NCBI RefSeq assembly: GCF_001522865.1
Contig: NZ_LOWB01000046.1
Coordinates: 1-35,607, forward strand
Direction: 5' to 3'
Source of the DNA: Burkholderia sp. TSV86
GTDB taxonomy: Bacteria > Pseudomonadota > Gammaproteobacteria > Burkholderiales > Burkholderiaceae
DNA length: 35,607 bases
The notes beneath the pieces were generated by a model. That model made no database searches and was not told the DNA's origin. It saw only the letters and a program-made list of their open reading frames with translations. Positions 9,290 to 18,241 of this stretch are shown piece after piece. Position numbers and translations under genes: made by a program. Within the stretch, counting starts at the first letter, position 1. Each line of letters starts with the position of its first letter.

Positions 9290-9994
9290 TCAGCCCGCGC
9301 CGCCAAACACCTCGCGCAGATCGACCGCGCCTGACGCGGGCCGATCGAGCATCTTCAATTCGACATGCTGCAGATGGCGCGCCATCAATTCGGCCGCGCG
9401 CTTCGCATCGCCCGCCTCGAGCGCGGCGAGAATCTGCGCGTGATCGTCGAACGAGCATGGGCTGCGCCCGTGCGATTCGTATAGAGCCGACATCAGCGTC
9501 GAACGTGCCACGAGCCCGTTCAGGCAATCGGCAAGCACGGTGTTGCCCGTCAACGCGGCAAGCGCGGTATGGAACTCGCCGGAGAGCCGGACCCACGCCG
9601 GAAAATCGCGCCGCTCAAACGCATCGCGTTCCTTGTCGATCATCGCCGCGATGCCTTTCAGACGCTTCGCGCCGGGTCCGGTCGCAAGCCGCTCCATCAC
9701 CGCAAGCTCAATGATCCGCCTCATCTCGAACACCTCGTGCACGTCCTGCAACGTCGGGCTCGCGACGAACGCACCACGATTCGGCTCGAGATCAACGAGC
9801 CGGTCGGTTGCCAGCAGCGCGAACGCCTGCCGAATCGTGCCGCGCTTCACGCCGAATACTTCGCATAACTGCGCTTCGGTCAACTTCGCGCCAGGCGCGA
9901 GCCGATGCTCGAGGATCGCCGTGCGCACCCGCTCGGCGATCGACTCGGGGCTCGCGCTTGCTTGAGCCGCGTCCTTCTTCGTCATGGTTCGCAT
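9290..9994 (-). CDS. GntR-family (FCD/FadR-type) transcriptional regulator of the purine catabolism genes
   Basis: A 234-residue regulator with an N-terminal winged helix (about residues 20-80, including EAQLCEVFGVKRGTIRQAF) and a C-terminal all-helical FCD ligand domain. That domain shows the metal/ligand-type histidines in LSGEFHTAL, FDDHAQIL and MARHLQHVE. Such proteins usually repress a neighbouring catabolic operon until a pathway metabolite binds. It is the first gene of the minus-strand run leading into the permease and racemase. Its promoter overlaps a palindromic operator (10030-10041), so autoregulation is likely. The start may be the ATG at 9994 or the one at 9985; neither has a strong Shine-Dalgarno. 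The ligand is not visible from sequence; allantoin or a urate derivative is inferred. Confidence 0.9.
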   Translation of the reverse strand: MRTMTKKDAAQASASPESIAERVRTAILEHRLAPGAKLTEAQLCEVFGVKRGTIRQAFALLATDRLVDLEPNRGAFVASPTLQDVHEVFEMRRIIELAVMERLATGPGAKRLKGIAAMIDKERDAFERRDFPAWVRLSGEFHTALAALTGNTVLADCLNGLVARSTLMSALYESHGRSPCSFDDHAQILAALEAGDAKRAAELMARHLQHVELKMLDRPASGAVDLREVFGGAG

Positions 9995-10009
9995 CTCGTT
10001 CTGGTTAGC

Positions 10010-10037
10010 ATCGTAGGTTGGACATAAATATTGTCAA
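10010..10037 (-). promoter_or_regulatory. Probable gntR promoter
   Basis: On the minus strand a perfect TTGACA (10032-10037) is followed, after 16 bases, by TACGAT (10010-10015), four of six matches to a -10 box. The start codon of gntR lies 16-25 bp further. The -35 box lies inside the palindrome at 10030-10041, so a protein bound there would block the promoter. Confidence 0.6.
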
Positions 10038-10041
10038 CAAT
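10030..10041. promoter_or_regulatory. GntR-type operator, proximal copy
   Basis: ATTGT-CA-ACAAT is an inverted repeat with 5-bp arms and a 2-bp centre. It fits the TTGTnnACAA pattern bound by many FadR-subfamily GntR regulators. It covers the -35 box of gntR. The binding protein is inferred from proximity. Confidence 0.6.
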
Positions 10042-10172
10042 CCAATTAATAAATTTTGCACAGCTTGGGGGATTCCATTTGCCTCTTCAGTGTGCACGGG
10101 CACCTTAACCCTGTATTTTTCACGGCCATTCAGGCGCTTTGCCCTGATTTTTCAACTACATCCAGCCTTATT

Positions 10173-10184
10173 TTTGTTGACAAT
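10173..10184. promoter_or_regulatory. GntR-type operator, distal copy
   Basis: TTTGT-TG-ACAAT repeats the proximal operator in the opposite orientation (core TTGT-TG-ACAA). It lies about 143 bp further upstream in the same AT-rich interval. Both copies are followed within a few bases by ATTTTGCA. Two spaced sites would suit DNA looping by a dimeric regulator, or a second promoter; no good -10 box was found beside this copy. Confidence 0.5.
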
Positions 10185-10248
10185 TTTGCATCGAAACAGT
10201 GCGCGACCGATTAGTGGTTGCCGGACTGTTAGTTGCATTTTAGGTATC

Positions 10249-10273
10249 AAAAAAAGGCGGTCGCCCGCCTTTT
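10249..10273 (-). terminator. Intrinsic terminator of ldcA
   Basis: On the minus strand AAAAGGCGG, a GCGA tetraloop and CCGCCTTTT form a nine-pair stem, followed by seven T in a row (10249-10255). It begins about 20 bp after the ldcA stop codon and separates that gene from the gntR control region. Confidence 0.85.
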
Positions 10274-10294
10274 CTTGCTGCCGTCTCGCATACG

Positions 10295-11236
10295 TCACGC
10301 GGCCAGACTTGGATAGTCCGACATCGTCAGCCTGAAACCATGCTCGTTCGCGACGAGTTGCGCATGCGCGCCGAACGGTAATGTCAGCAAATCCGGCACG
10401 TGCCCGAACTGCAACCCCGTGACGACCGGAATACCCACCACGTCCCTCACCTGCTCGATCATCGCCTGCATGTCGTAACCGTTGTCGTACTCGAACGAGC
10501 GCGCCCCGGTGAACTGGCCGAGCACGAGCGCCTGCTGGCGCGCAAGAATACCGGACAGATGCAGCTGATAGATCATCCGTTCGATCCGGAACGGCTGTTC
10601 GTTGACGTCCTCGACAAACAGAATCCCGCCTTCGATCGACGGCATGTAAGGCGTGCCGATCAGCGACACCAGGATGGCAAGATTGCCGCCCCAGAGCGTG
10701 CCCGACGCGCTCACGCGCTGCACCTGCGGCGCATCCGACACGATCGTGGTCGACGGCTGCGAAAGCGTTCGCCAGAAATTCGTCATTGTGAATTCGCTCG
10801 GCGTTTCCGCGCCGAAATCGGCGGACAGCATCGGGCCGCCAAACGTCTTGATATGCGCTTTCGCATACAGCGCGAGCTGGATCGCGGTGAAGTCGCTATG
10901 GCCGACGAGGGCGACCGGCCGATCGCGCAGCCGGCGCTCGAGGCCGCGATAGTCGAGCCCATGCAGGATACGCACGGCGCCGTAGCCGCCGCGCACCGCG
11001 AGACCGATGTCGGGCAGCGGCGCCGACGGATCGGCGAGGCGGTTCAGATCGCCCGCGCGCTCGCCGTCGGTGCCGCCGAAACGCTGATAACGGCGCTGCG
11101 TCGCGTCGAGATTATCGATTCGGTGCTGCTCGGCGCTCAGGCGTTCGAGCGCGCGGCCGATCGCTGCCGGATCGTGCGGATAGCCGGAGGGAGCAAGCAG
11201 GCGGATCGTGCGCGGCGTGCGGAACGTGGAAGTCAT
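10295..11236 (-). CDS. ldcA: LD-carboxypeptidase (muramoyltetrapeptide carboxypeptidase, peptidase family S66)
   Basis: A 313-residue family S66 enzyme that removes the terminal D-alanine from murein tetrapeptides during peptidoglycan recycling in the cytoplasm. The expected catalytic residues are all visible: Ser114 in the nucleophile elbow VGHSDFT, Glu209 in LFVEDVNE, and His279 in QFGHVPD. RGGYGAVRIL near residue 82 is also typical. The length is normal and there is no signal peptide. It lies 55 bp downstream of tadA on the same strand and ends at a strong terminator, so it may be the last gene of a DUF1992-tadA-ldcA transcription unit. It is not functionally related to the purine genes. 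Confidence 0.93.
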   Translation of the reverse strand: MTSTFRTPRTIRLLAPSGYPHDPAAIGRALERLSAEQHRIDNLDATQRRYQRFGGTDGERAGDLNRLADPSAPLPDIGLAVRGGYGAVRILHGLDYRGLERRLRDRPVALVGHSDFTAIQLALYAKAHIKTFGGPMLSADFGAETPSEFTMTNFWRTLSQPSTTIVSDAPQVQRVSASGTLWGGNLAILVSLIGTPYMPSIEGGILFVEDVNEQPFRIERMIYQLHLSGILARQQALVLGQFTGARSFEYDNGYDMQAMIEQVRDVVGIPVVTGLQFGHVPDLLTLPFGAHAQLVANEHGFRLTMSDYPSLAA

Positions 11237-11291
11237 GAAATCGCGGAAAGAATGGATCAGACGGATTTAGAGACACGCCGCGCAGCGGGGT

Positions 11292-12292
<1,001 letters not shown>

Positions 12293-12458
12293 CAGGGCAT
12301 TCAAGACAATGCGGCATGCGGATTTTAACAGGCACCGCGCCAAGGTCCAGCCCGACTGAGCAAATGTTCGACATTCGGCACGCAATGCGAAAAAAGGCGC
12401 TAATCTTGCTATCGCTTGCCGGGCCGCCGCCCGGCTGCCCGAGCGAGGAAATGGAACC

Positions 12459-12602
12459 ATGGCGATCGTCACGCCGCGCCGTATGCGCGCCGTCATTTTC
12501 GTTAGATGGCTCGCGGCCGCCGGGCTGTTATCGGGCTGCGCGAGTTGCGGCGCCGCCGGCGGCCGCGGCGCAGTAGCGGGCGGCTGCTCGGCCGTTTTCT
12601 GA
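12459..12602 (+). CDS. Small lipoprotein, 47 residues
   Basis: A short plus-strand gene with a good ribosome binding site (GAGGAAATGGAACC before the ATG at 12459). The peptide has a positively charged N-terminus (MAIVTPRRMR), a short hydrophobic stretch, and a clear lipobox LLSGC with Cys27. After signal peptidase II cleavage only 21 residues would remain, rich in Gly and Ala with two more cysteines. I recognise no family. It is divergent from the DUF1992 gene, with 166 bp between the starts. The next gene downstream, the MFS transporter, faces it. The ribosome site plus the charged start, hydrophobic core and lipobox together make chance unlikely, but no homology can be claimed. Confidence 0.6.
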   Translation: MAIVTPRRMRAVIFVRWLAAAGLLSGCASCGAAGGRGAVAGGCSAVF

Positions 12603-12746
12603 CGGATCATGACGTGCTGGCTTTTTCCGGCGGAAATCACCAGGGGAAACTAGCGCTTGCCGCAGGCCGGGCAGGCTAGCGAGAGCGCAATGTCATCCTC
12701 AGGTAGCAGCAACGAAGCGGCGCAGATGCCGAAGCTGCATCGCGCC

Positions 12747-13919
12747 TCACTGCCTCACTGCCGGAAAGCCGTGATGCTTGGCCACCCACACGACGACCAA
12801 CGTTGCGGCCAGCAGTACCAGCAGCGCCGGAGAGAACGCGGCAACGCCGAGACGATCCAGCAGCACGCCGCCAATGCTGCCGCCTGCCGCGATCGCCATA
12901 TTCCAGGTCGTGACCAGCATCGACTGCGCCACATCGGCCCCCTCCCCAGCCGTGATGGCGATGGCGGTCTGAAACAGCGTCGCCGTGCCGCCAAAGGCCA
13001 AGCCCCAAGCGGCCACCGCAGCGTACACCACGACAGGCGCATTGCCTGCCACGCCGAGCGCCAGCGCGGCCAAACCGAACAAGACCGTGCTGGCGAGCGT
13101 CAACGCACGCAGATGGCGATCGATCAGCACGCCGATGATCCAGATACCCAGCAGCGACGTGACGCCGAACACCAGCAGCACCAAGTCCGTCCGTTCGGCC
13201 ATGCCTGCCTTCGCCAGGAACGGCGCAATGTAGGTATAGAGAATGTTGTGCGCCAGCACGAAGGCCAACACCACGAACAGCACCGGGCGCACGCCGGCCA
13301 CGGTAAACACGTGGCGCAGCGACAGCCGCTTACCCGCCGCTTGCCCGGCGAAGTCCGGCACCTTGGCGCGCACGCCCGCCATGAGCAGCAGCGCGAGCCC
13401 GCTCACGATGCCGAAACACACCCGCCAGCCCACCAGCTTGCCGAGGAAAGTCCCGGCCGGCACGCCCAGCGACAGCGCCAATGGCGTGCCCACCATCGCC
13501 ACGGCGATGGCCCGGCCCTTCTGGTGCTCTGGCACCATGCGCGCGGCATAGCCGGCCAGCAGCGCCCAAAGCAGCCCGGCCGACACGCCCGCCAGAAAGC
13601 GCGCCACCATCGTCACGGCATAGCTGCCGGAAAACGCCGTGACGGCATTGGCGACGGCAAAGCCCGCGATAGCCGCCAGCAGCAGCGGACGGCGCCGCGC
13701 GCGCTGCGTAGCGACAGTCAGCGGAATCGCCGCCAGCAGCGAGCCGATGGCGTAGAGCGTCACGACTTGTCCGGCCAGCGCGTCGGAAATCCCCAGGCCG
13801 GCGCTGATCTGGGGCAGCAGGCCCGCAGGCAACGCTTCGGTCAGGATCGTGACGAAACCGGCCAGCGCCAAGACCAGCAGCGATGCGAGCGGAAAACGGG
13901 CTTGCTGTAACGCGGTCAT
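12747..13919 (-). CDS. MFS transporter, DHA1-like (drug/purine efflux type)
   Basis: A 390-residue inner-membrane protein with about twelve hydrophobic segments, of the major facilitator DHA1/AraJ-type group. The N-half shows FVTILTEALPAGLLPQI and the loop-2/3 region RARRRPLLLAA; loop 4 has VPEHQKGRAIAVA, and motif-C-like sequence follows (GTPLALSLGVPAG). Members export drugs, sugars or purine nucleosides; the substrate is unknown. Its ATG overlaps the stop of the serine hydrolase gene by 4 bp, so both are made from one message. Codon choice (more CAG, GCC and AAC runs, fewer CGCGCG strings) differs from the flanking genes, as in the next two entries. Confidence 0.88.
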   Translation of the reverse strand: MTALQQARFPLASLLVLALAGFVTILTEALPAGLLPQISAGLGISDALAGQVVTLYAIGSLLAAIPLTVATQRARRRPLLLAAIAGFAVANAVTAFSGSYAVTMVARFLAGVSAGLLWALLAGYAARMVPEHQKGRAIAVAMVGTPLALSLGVPAGTFLGKLVGWRVCFGIVSGLALLLMAGVRAKVPDFAGQAAGKRLSLRHVFTVAGVRPVLFVVLAFVLAHNILYTYIAPFLAKAGMAERTDLVLLVFGVTSLLGIWIIGVLIDRHLRALTLASTVLFGLAALALGVAGNAPVVVYAAVAAWGLAFGGTATLFQTAIAITAGEGADVAQSMLVTTWNMAIAAGGSIGGVLLDRLGVAAFSPALLVLLAATLVVVWVAKHHGFPAVRQ

Positions 13920-15109
13920 CGCGCTGCCTCCAATGCGCCATAGACCGCATCGCGCAGTTCAATGACGAAGCGCCCCGACATGCCTTCGTACAGCGTGTTG
14001 GTGAAAGCGACGACACTGAGCCCCCGCGCCCGATCCACGAACCACGAATGGCCGTAGGCGCCGCCCCAGCGCCAAGTGCCTTCCGATTCAGGCGAATCGG
14101 CCAACGCCCGGTCTCGCAGGACCGAGAACCCCAGTCCGAAACCAAAGCCCGGCGCATCAGGCAGTTCCCGGCCACCGGTCTGATCTCGCGCCATCTCCGC
14201 GATCAGTTCGTTGGGCAGGAGCACACCGCAGCCTTGGCGCAACGCTTCCAGCAGCCGCAAGAAATCGTCGGCGGTTCCAGCCATGCCAGCGCCCCCCGAA
14301 GGAAACTCACGCGGGTCGAAGATCCGCGCAGGGCTATAGCGGATGCCGACCGCGCCGTCGAACGGAGAAACGGTTTCCCCCTCCGCCAGACGATGCGGCT
14401 GCGGCGCGCCATTCGCATAGGCGGCCGCCACGCGCCGCGCATCGAGCGCGGCAAAGCCGGTGTCCTTCATACCCAGCGGGCCAGTCACGAGTTGGCGCAC
14501 GGCCGCATCAAGCGGTTCGCCATGCACCCGCTCGATCAACGCGCCCAATACGTCAGTTGCCAGCGAATAGCCCCACGCAGTACCCGGCTCGTACAGCAGC
14601 GGGACACTGGCGATACGGCGCAGGTTTTCCTCCAAGCTGATGCCGGACGCATCCAGGCCGTCCGACGCGCCGGCCAGCGCATATGGGCCATCCGCGCTGG
14701 CCTCTAAAAAGCGGTAGCCCAGCCCGGCAGTATGGCTCAGTAGCTGCCGGGCCGTGATCCGCGCAGATCGGCCATCGGCCAGCCGCGGCCGGAACTCGGG
14801 CAGCCAGCGCTCGATGCTGCCATCAAGGTCGAGCCGACCTTGCGCCACGAGTACCAGCGCCGCAGTCGAAACGATCGGCTTGCTCACCGACGCCAAGCGG
14901 AAGACCGCATCCACGGGCATCGCCCATGCGTTCTCACGATCCGCCCAGCCAGCGGCCTGGCGATGGATCAGTTCACCGTCGTGGGCTACCAGCACCACGG
15001 CGCCGACCAAGCGACGCTCATCCAACGCTTGTTGGACCACGGCCCGAATCCGGGCGGACAAATTCGCCGGCGGGACGCCGGGACGTAGAGCAAGTGCGGG
15101 AATTGCCAC
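13916..15109 (-). CDS. Serine hydrolase of the beta-lactamase class C / esterase EstB family
   Basis: A 397-residue penicillin-binding-protein-like hydrolase. The SxxK motif is SVSK at 74-77 (nucleophile Ser74, base Lys77), with a Tyr in GYSLATDVLG (Tyr181) in the place of YxN. Near the C-terminus WGGAYGHSWFVD (348-359) stands where class C enzymes have KTG, which points to an esterase or peptidase rather than a true beta-lactamase. There is no obvious signal peptide (MAIPALALRPGVPPANL), so a cytoplasmic location is likely. The start is GTG at 15109 with AAAGGA at the right distance. It is the first gene of the two-gene unit with the MFS transporter, divergent from a LysR regulator. Confidence 0.88.
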   Translation of the reverse strand: MAIPALALRPGVPPANLSARIRAVVQQALDERRLVGAVVLVAHDGELIHRQAAGWADRENAWAMPVDAVFRLASVSKPIVSTAALVLVAQGRLDLDGSIERWLPEFRPRLADGRSARITARQLLSHTAGLGYRFLEASADGPYALAGASDGLDASGISLEENLRRIASVPLLYEPGTAWGYSLATDVLGALIERVHGEPLDAAVRQLVTGPLGMKDTGFAALDARRVAAAYANGAPQPHRLAEGETVSPFDGAVGIRYSPARIFDPREFPSGGAGMAGTADDFLRLLEALRQGCGVLLPNELIAEMARDQTGGRELPDAPGFGFGLGFSVLRDRALADSPESEGTWRWGGAYGHSWFVDRARGLSVVAFTNTLYEGMSGRFVIELRDAVYGALEAAR

Positions 15110-15193
15110 GGAAGATTCCTTTAATCGACGAACATTCCCGTCACGATAGAAGGCCCGCGATTAAAGAAAAAGTAGGGTAAAGTTCCTGTTTAA

Positions 15194-15211
15194 ACGGACA
15201 TTTATGTCCGT
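15194..15211. promoter_or_regulatory. Perfect 8-bp-arm palindrome in the divergent control region
   Basis: ACGGACAT-TT-ATGTCCGT is an inverted repeat with eight perfect pairs and a 2-bp centre. It lies 14 bp before the ATG of the LysR gene and 83 bp before the GTG of the hydrolase. It is the only strong dyad in the 116-bp divergent region. It is most simply an operator for the adjacent LysR protein, controlling both directions, but its short arms and central spacing do not show the usual T-N11-A LysR pattern clearly. Confidence 0.6.
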
Positions 15212-15225
15212 AATCGAGGTGTCCA

Positions 15226-16152
15226 ATGGAAAGCCTCAACGGCTTCGTAGTGTTCGTACAGGTGGCTGAAACACGCAGTTTCGTCGCTGCCGGCCGGCTG
15301 CTTGGGGTGTCGGCGTCTGCCGTCGGCAAGAGCATCGCGCGGCTGGAGGAGAAACTGGGCACGCGCCTGTTTCATCGCAGCACACGCAGCGTCACGCTGA
15401 CAGCCGAAGGCGCCCTGTTCCTGGAGCGTAGCCGCCGCATCCTCGCCGAAATCGAGGCGGCGGAATTGGAACTGTCGCAAGCCACGGCTGCGCCACGTGG
15501 CCGCCTGCGAGTCAGCCTGCCGTTGGTCAGCTCGCTCGTGCTGCCCGTGCTCGGCGAATTCATGCGCGAATACCCTGAGATCGAATTGGATTTGGATTTC
15601 ACCGACCGGCTGGTCGATGTGATCGAGGAAGGCTTCGACGCCGTGGTCAGAACCGGCGATCCGACCGACTCGCGCCTGTCCGCCCGCAGGCTCGGCGCCT
15701 TCCGCTCGATGCTGGTGGCATCGCCCGATTATCTGGCGCGGCGCGGTACGCCCAAAGTACCTGCCGATTTGCTCGGACACACTTGCCTACACTATCGCGT
15801 TCCCAACAGCGGCAGGTTGGAGACATGGGCGCTGCGCCGCGCGGCCGGCGAGCCTGAACTGGCGCTGCCGACCTCGATGATCTGCAACAACATCGAAACG
15901 CGCGTGTGCTTTGCGTTGCTGGGTTTGGGCATCGCCTATCTACCGGAGTTCTCGATCAAGGAGCCTCTGGCGGATGGACGATTGCATGCTGTGCTGGCCG
16001 ATTACGTGGAACGCACTGGCGTATTCCATGTGCTCTGGCCCGCCAGCAAGCATCCGTCGCCGAAGGTTCGGGCCTTTGTCGATTTCCTGTGCGCCCGGGT
16101 CTTTCCGGCTTCGTTGGAAAAACCCAGGACAAAACCCAGGCGCGCAAGTTAG
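15226..16152 (+). CDS. LysR-family transcriptional regulator
   Basis: A 308-residue LysR-type regulator. Residues 1-60 are the winged helix (MESLNGFVVFVQVAETRSFV, then SASAVGKSIARLEEKLGTRL and FHRSTRSVTLTAEG). The rest is a periplasmic-binding-protein-like effector domain, with DAVVRTGDPTDSRLSARRLG and GLGIAYLPEF at the usual places. This pattern is the common CrgA/DmlR-like branch. GAGGT precedes the ATG. It is divergent from the hydrolase-MFS pair and probably controls it through the palindrome at 15194-15211. Like those genes it shows a codon style unlike the surrounding core genes. The C-terminal tail (KPRTKPRRAS) is basic. The effector is unknown. Confidence 0.9.
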   Translation: MESLNGFVVFVQVAETRSFVAAGRLLGVSASAVGKSIARLEEKLGTRLFHRSTRSVTLTAEGALFLERSRRILAEIEAAELELSQATAAPRGRLRVSLPLVSSLVLPVLGEFMREYPEIELDLDFTDRLVDVIEEGFDAVVRTGDPTDSRLSARRLGAFRSMLVASPDYLARRGTPKVPADLLGHTCLHYRVPNSGRLETWALRRAAGEPELALPTSMICNNIETRVCFALLGLGIAYLPEFSIKEPLADGRLHAVLADYVERTGVFHVLWPASKHPSPKVRAFVDFLCARVFPASLEKPRTKPRRAS

Positions 16153-16500
16153 CCGATAAAGAAGCCGTGCCCGCCCAACTTTCCACGACACACCGCCACG
16201 GTATCTCTTCGCGGTGGGCGGTGGCGGCTGCATTCCACGTGAGGATTGCGCCTCTTTGTTCATTCGCGGCTTCGGAATCGTCCAGGCCGGATTGTCGAAA
16301 TCGGCCTTATAACAGCACGGCATGGTATCGATCGCGCCATATGGTACGGCCGCGCTCCATACACCAGAGGCAATGAGAAAAGCGCGCCTGGCGGTGCAGC
16401 AAGGGCCGGCCTGTGTCAGAGTGAAAAAAAAGCCCGTGGGATCACGGGCTTATGGATACATGTCTATGCTACTTCGTGCCAGGCATTGCCAGGCGTCCGA
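16153..16500. other. Intergenic region between the LysR gene and the 3' end of guaA
   Basis: About 350 bases with no protein-like open frame. A weak stem (CCGCCAC at 16193-16199 with GTGGCGG at 16221-16227) lies shortly after the LysR stop but has no T-run. The guaA terminator occupies 16423-16451. This is the right-hand junction of the cassette with unusual codon style; I found no integrase, tRNA or direct repeat of the guaA 3' end here. Confidence 0.45.
16423..16451 (-). terminator. Intrinsic terminator of guaA
   Basis: On the minus strand AAGCCCGTG, a four-base loop and CACGGGCTT form a nine-pair stem, and the T stretch continues to eight residues (16424-16431). It lies about 50 bp after the guaA stop. 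In the plus direction the trailing sequence is TATGG, so it acts mainly for guaA. Confidence 0.85.
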
Positions 16501-18120
16501 TCACTCCCACTCGATCGTCGCCGGCGGTTTCCCCGACACATCATAGACAACGCGATTGATCCCGCGCACCTCGTTGATGACCCGGTTCGACACTCGCCCA
16601 AGCAACGCATACGGCAGATGCGCCCAATGCGCGGTCATGAAATCGGTGGTTTGCACCGCGCGCAGTGCGGCCACGTAGTCGTAAGTGCGGCCATCGCCCA
16701 TTACACCGACCGATTTCACCGGCAAAAACACCGCAAACGCCTGACTCGTCAGGTCATACCAACTCTTGCCGACCTGCTCCGGCGTGCACAGGCCCGCGGC
16801 AGCGTCCTGCTCGGTCGCCTTCGTCGCGCGCAGCTCCTCGATGAAAACCGCGTCCGCGCGACGCAGCAAATCCGCATACTCGCGCTTGACCTCGCCAAGA
16901 ATCCGCACGCCCAGGCCCGGCCCCGGGAACGGATGCCGATATACCATCTCGGGCGGCAAGCCGAGCGCGACGCCGAGTTCGCGCACCTCGTCCTTGAACA
17001 GGTCGCGCAGCGGCTCGAGCAGCTTGAGGCCGAGCGTCTCGGGCAGGCCGCCGACGTTGTGATGACTCTTGATCGTCGTCGCCTTCTTTGTCTTCGCGCC
17101 GCCCGATTCGATCACGTCCGGATAGATCGTTCCTTGCGCGAGCCACTTCGCGTTGGTCAGCTTCTTCGCCTCGGCCTGGAACACCTCGACGAACTCGCGG
17201 CCGATGATCTTGCGCTTTTGTTCCGGATCGGCAACGCCCGCGAGATGCCCGAGAAACTGCTCGGATGCATCGACGTGCACGACCTTCCCATGCAAGCGCC
17301 CTTCGAACATATCGAGCACCATCTTGCCTTCATTCAGGCGCAGCAAGCCGTGATCGACAAACACGCAAGTAAGCTGATCGCCGATCGCGCGATGAATCAG
17401 CGCCGCGGCAACACTCGAATCGACGCCGCCCGACAAGCCGAGAATCACTTCCTCGTCGCCGACTTGCTCACGAATCCGCGCGACCGCTTCGTCGATGTGG
17501 TCGCGCATGATCCAGTCGGGCTTCGCGCCTGCGATGTCGAGCACGAAGCGCTCGAGTATCTTGCGGCCCTGCACCGTGTGCGTGACTTCCGGGTGGAATT
17601 GCACCGCGTAGTAACCGCGCGCCTCGTCGGCCATGCCGGCGATCGGGCAGCTCGGCGTCGATGCCATCAGCTTGAAGCCCTCGGGCATCCCGGTGACCTT
17701 GTCGCCGTGGCTCATCCATACCTTCAGCATCCCGTGGCCTTGCGCCGTGCGGAAATCCTCGATGCCGTCGAGCAGGCGAGTGTGGCCATGCGCGCGCATT
17801 TCCGCATAACCGAACTCACGATGATCGCTCCACTCGACCTTGCCGCCCAATTGCACCGCCATCGTTTGCATGCCGTAGCAAATGCCGAGCACGGGTACGC
17901 CCAGCTCCCACACCGCCTGCGGCGCGCGCAGTTGCTGATCCTCATATGTGCTCGCATGGCTGCCCGACAGGATCACGCCCTTCGGCGCGAACTCGCGCAC
18001 GAATTCGTCGGACACGTCGTTCGGATGAATTTCGCAGTAGACGTGCGCTTCGCGCACGCGCCGCGCGATCAGTTGAGTGACTTGCGAACCGAAGTCGAGA
18101 ATCAGGATTTTGTCGTGCAT
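16501..18120 (-). CDS. guaA: GMP synthase (glutamine-hydrolysing)
   Basis: A 539-residue GMP synthase that aminates XMP to GMP with glutamine and ATP in the cytoplasm. The N-terminal class I glutamine amidotransferase domain has the triad Cys81 (GICYGMQ), His176 and Glu178 (QFHPEVTHT). The ATP pyrophosphatase domain begins near residue 205 with the P-loop LSGGVDSS at 229-236. The C-terminal dimerisation domain ends in the conserved PPATIEWE. Full length, no anomalies. It is separated from the guaB-membrane protein pair by a terminator at 18154-18176. Its 3' end faces the LysR/MFS/hydrolase cassette; the guaA 3' end is a known integration site for some genomic islands. Confidence 0.98.
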   Translation of the reverse strand: MHDKILILDFGSQVTQLIARRVREAHVYCEIHPNDVSDEFVREFAPKGVILSGSHASTYEDQQLRAPQAVWELGVPVLGICYGMQTMAVQLGGKVEWSDHREFGYAEMRAHGHTRLLDGIEDFRTAQGHGMLKVWMSHGDKVTGMPEGFKLMASTPSCPIAGMADEARGYYAVQFHPEVTHTVQGRKILERFVLDIAGAKPDWIMRDHIDEAVARIREQVGDEEVILGLSGGVDSSVAAALIHRAIGDQLTCVFVDHGLLRLNEGKMVLDMFEGRLHGKVVHVDASEQFLGHLAGVADPEQKRKIIGREFVEVFQAEAKKLTNAKWLAQGTIYPDVIESGGAKTKKATTIKSHHNVGGLPETLGLKLLEPLRDLFKDEVRELGVALGLPPEMVYRHPFPGPGLGVRILGEVKREYADLLRRADAVFIEELRATKATEQDAAAGLCTPEQVGKSWYDLTSQAFAVFLPVKSVGVMGDGRTYDYVAALRAVQTTDFMTAHWAHLPYALLGRVSNRVINEVRGINRVVYDVSGKPPATIEWE

Positions 18121-18153
18121 GGCAGCGGACTGAAAAAAGAACTAGAAAATATG

Positions 18154-18176
18154 AAAAGCAGCGCCCGAAGCGCTGC
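18154..18176 (-). terminator. Intrinsic terminator between the guaB-linked membrane protein gene and guaA
   Basis: On the minus strand GCAGCGC, the loop TTCGG and GCGCTGC make a seven-pair, GC-rich stem, followed by TTTTC. It lies about 65 bp after the membrane protein stop and 34 bp before the guaA start, so guaB and guaA are probably separate transcripts despite their closeness. Confidence 0.75.
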
Positions 18177-18241
18177 ATCAAAACGAATATCGAAGTCGGA
18201 CTGCGGCGCGCGGCCAGGCTGGAGCAGCGAGGGGCGCCCGC

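Noticed and set aside
10018..10335. 105-codon plus-strand open frame in the AT-rich gntR upstream region
   Set aside because: It runs through the gntR operators and the ldcA terminator into antisense ldcA, has no ribosome binding site and no protein-like composition.
12603..12746. Direct repeat of the guaA 3' end at the left edge of the LysR/MFS/hydrolase cassette
   Set aside because: I looked for the terminal guaA sequence (TCACTCCCACTCGATCG) near 12.6 kb and found none, so classic site-specific integration into guaA is not supported.
16193..16227. Hairpin CCGCCAC/GTGGCGG after the LysR gene as a terminator or attachment site
   Set aside because: The loop is long, there is no T-run, and no matching repeat was found at the other end of the cassette.
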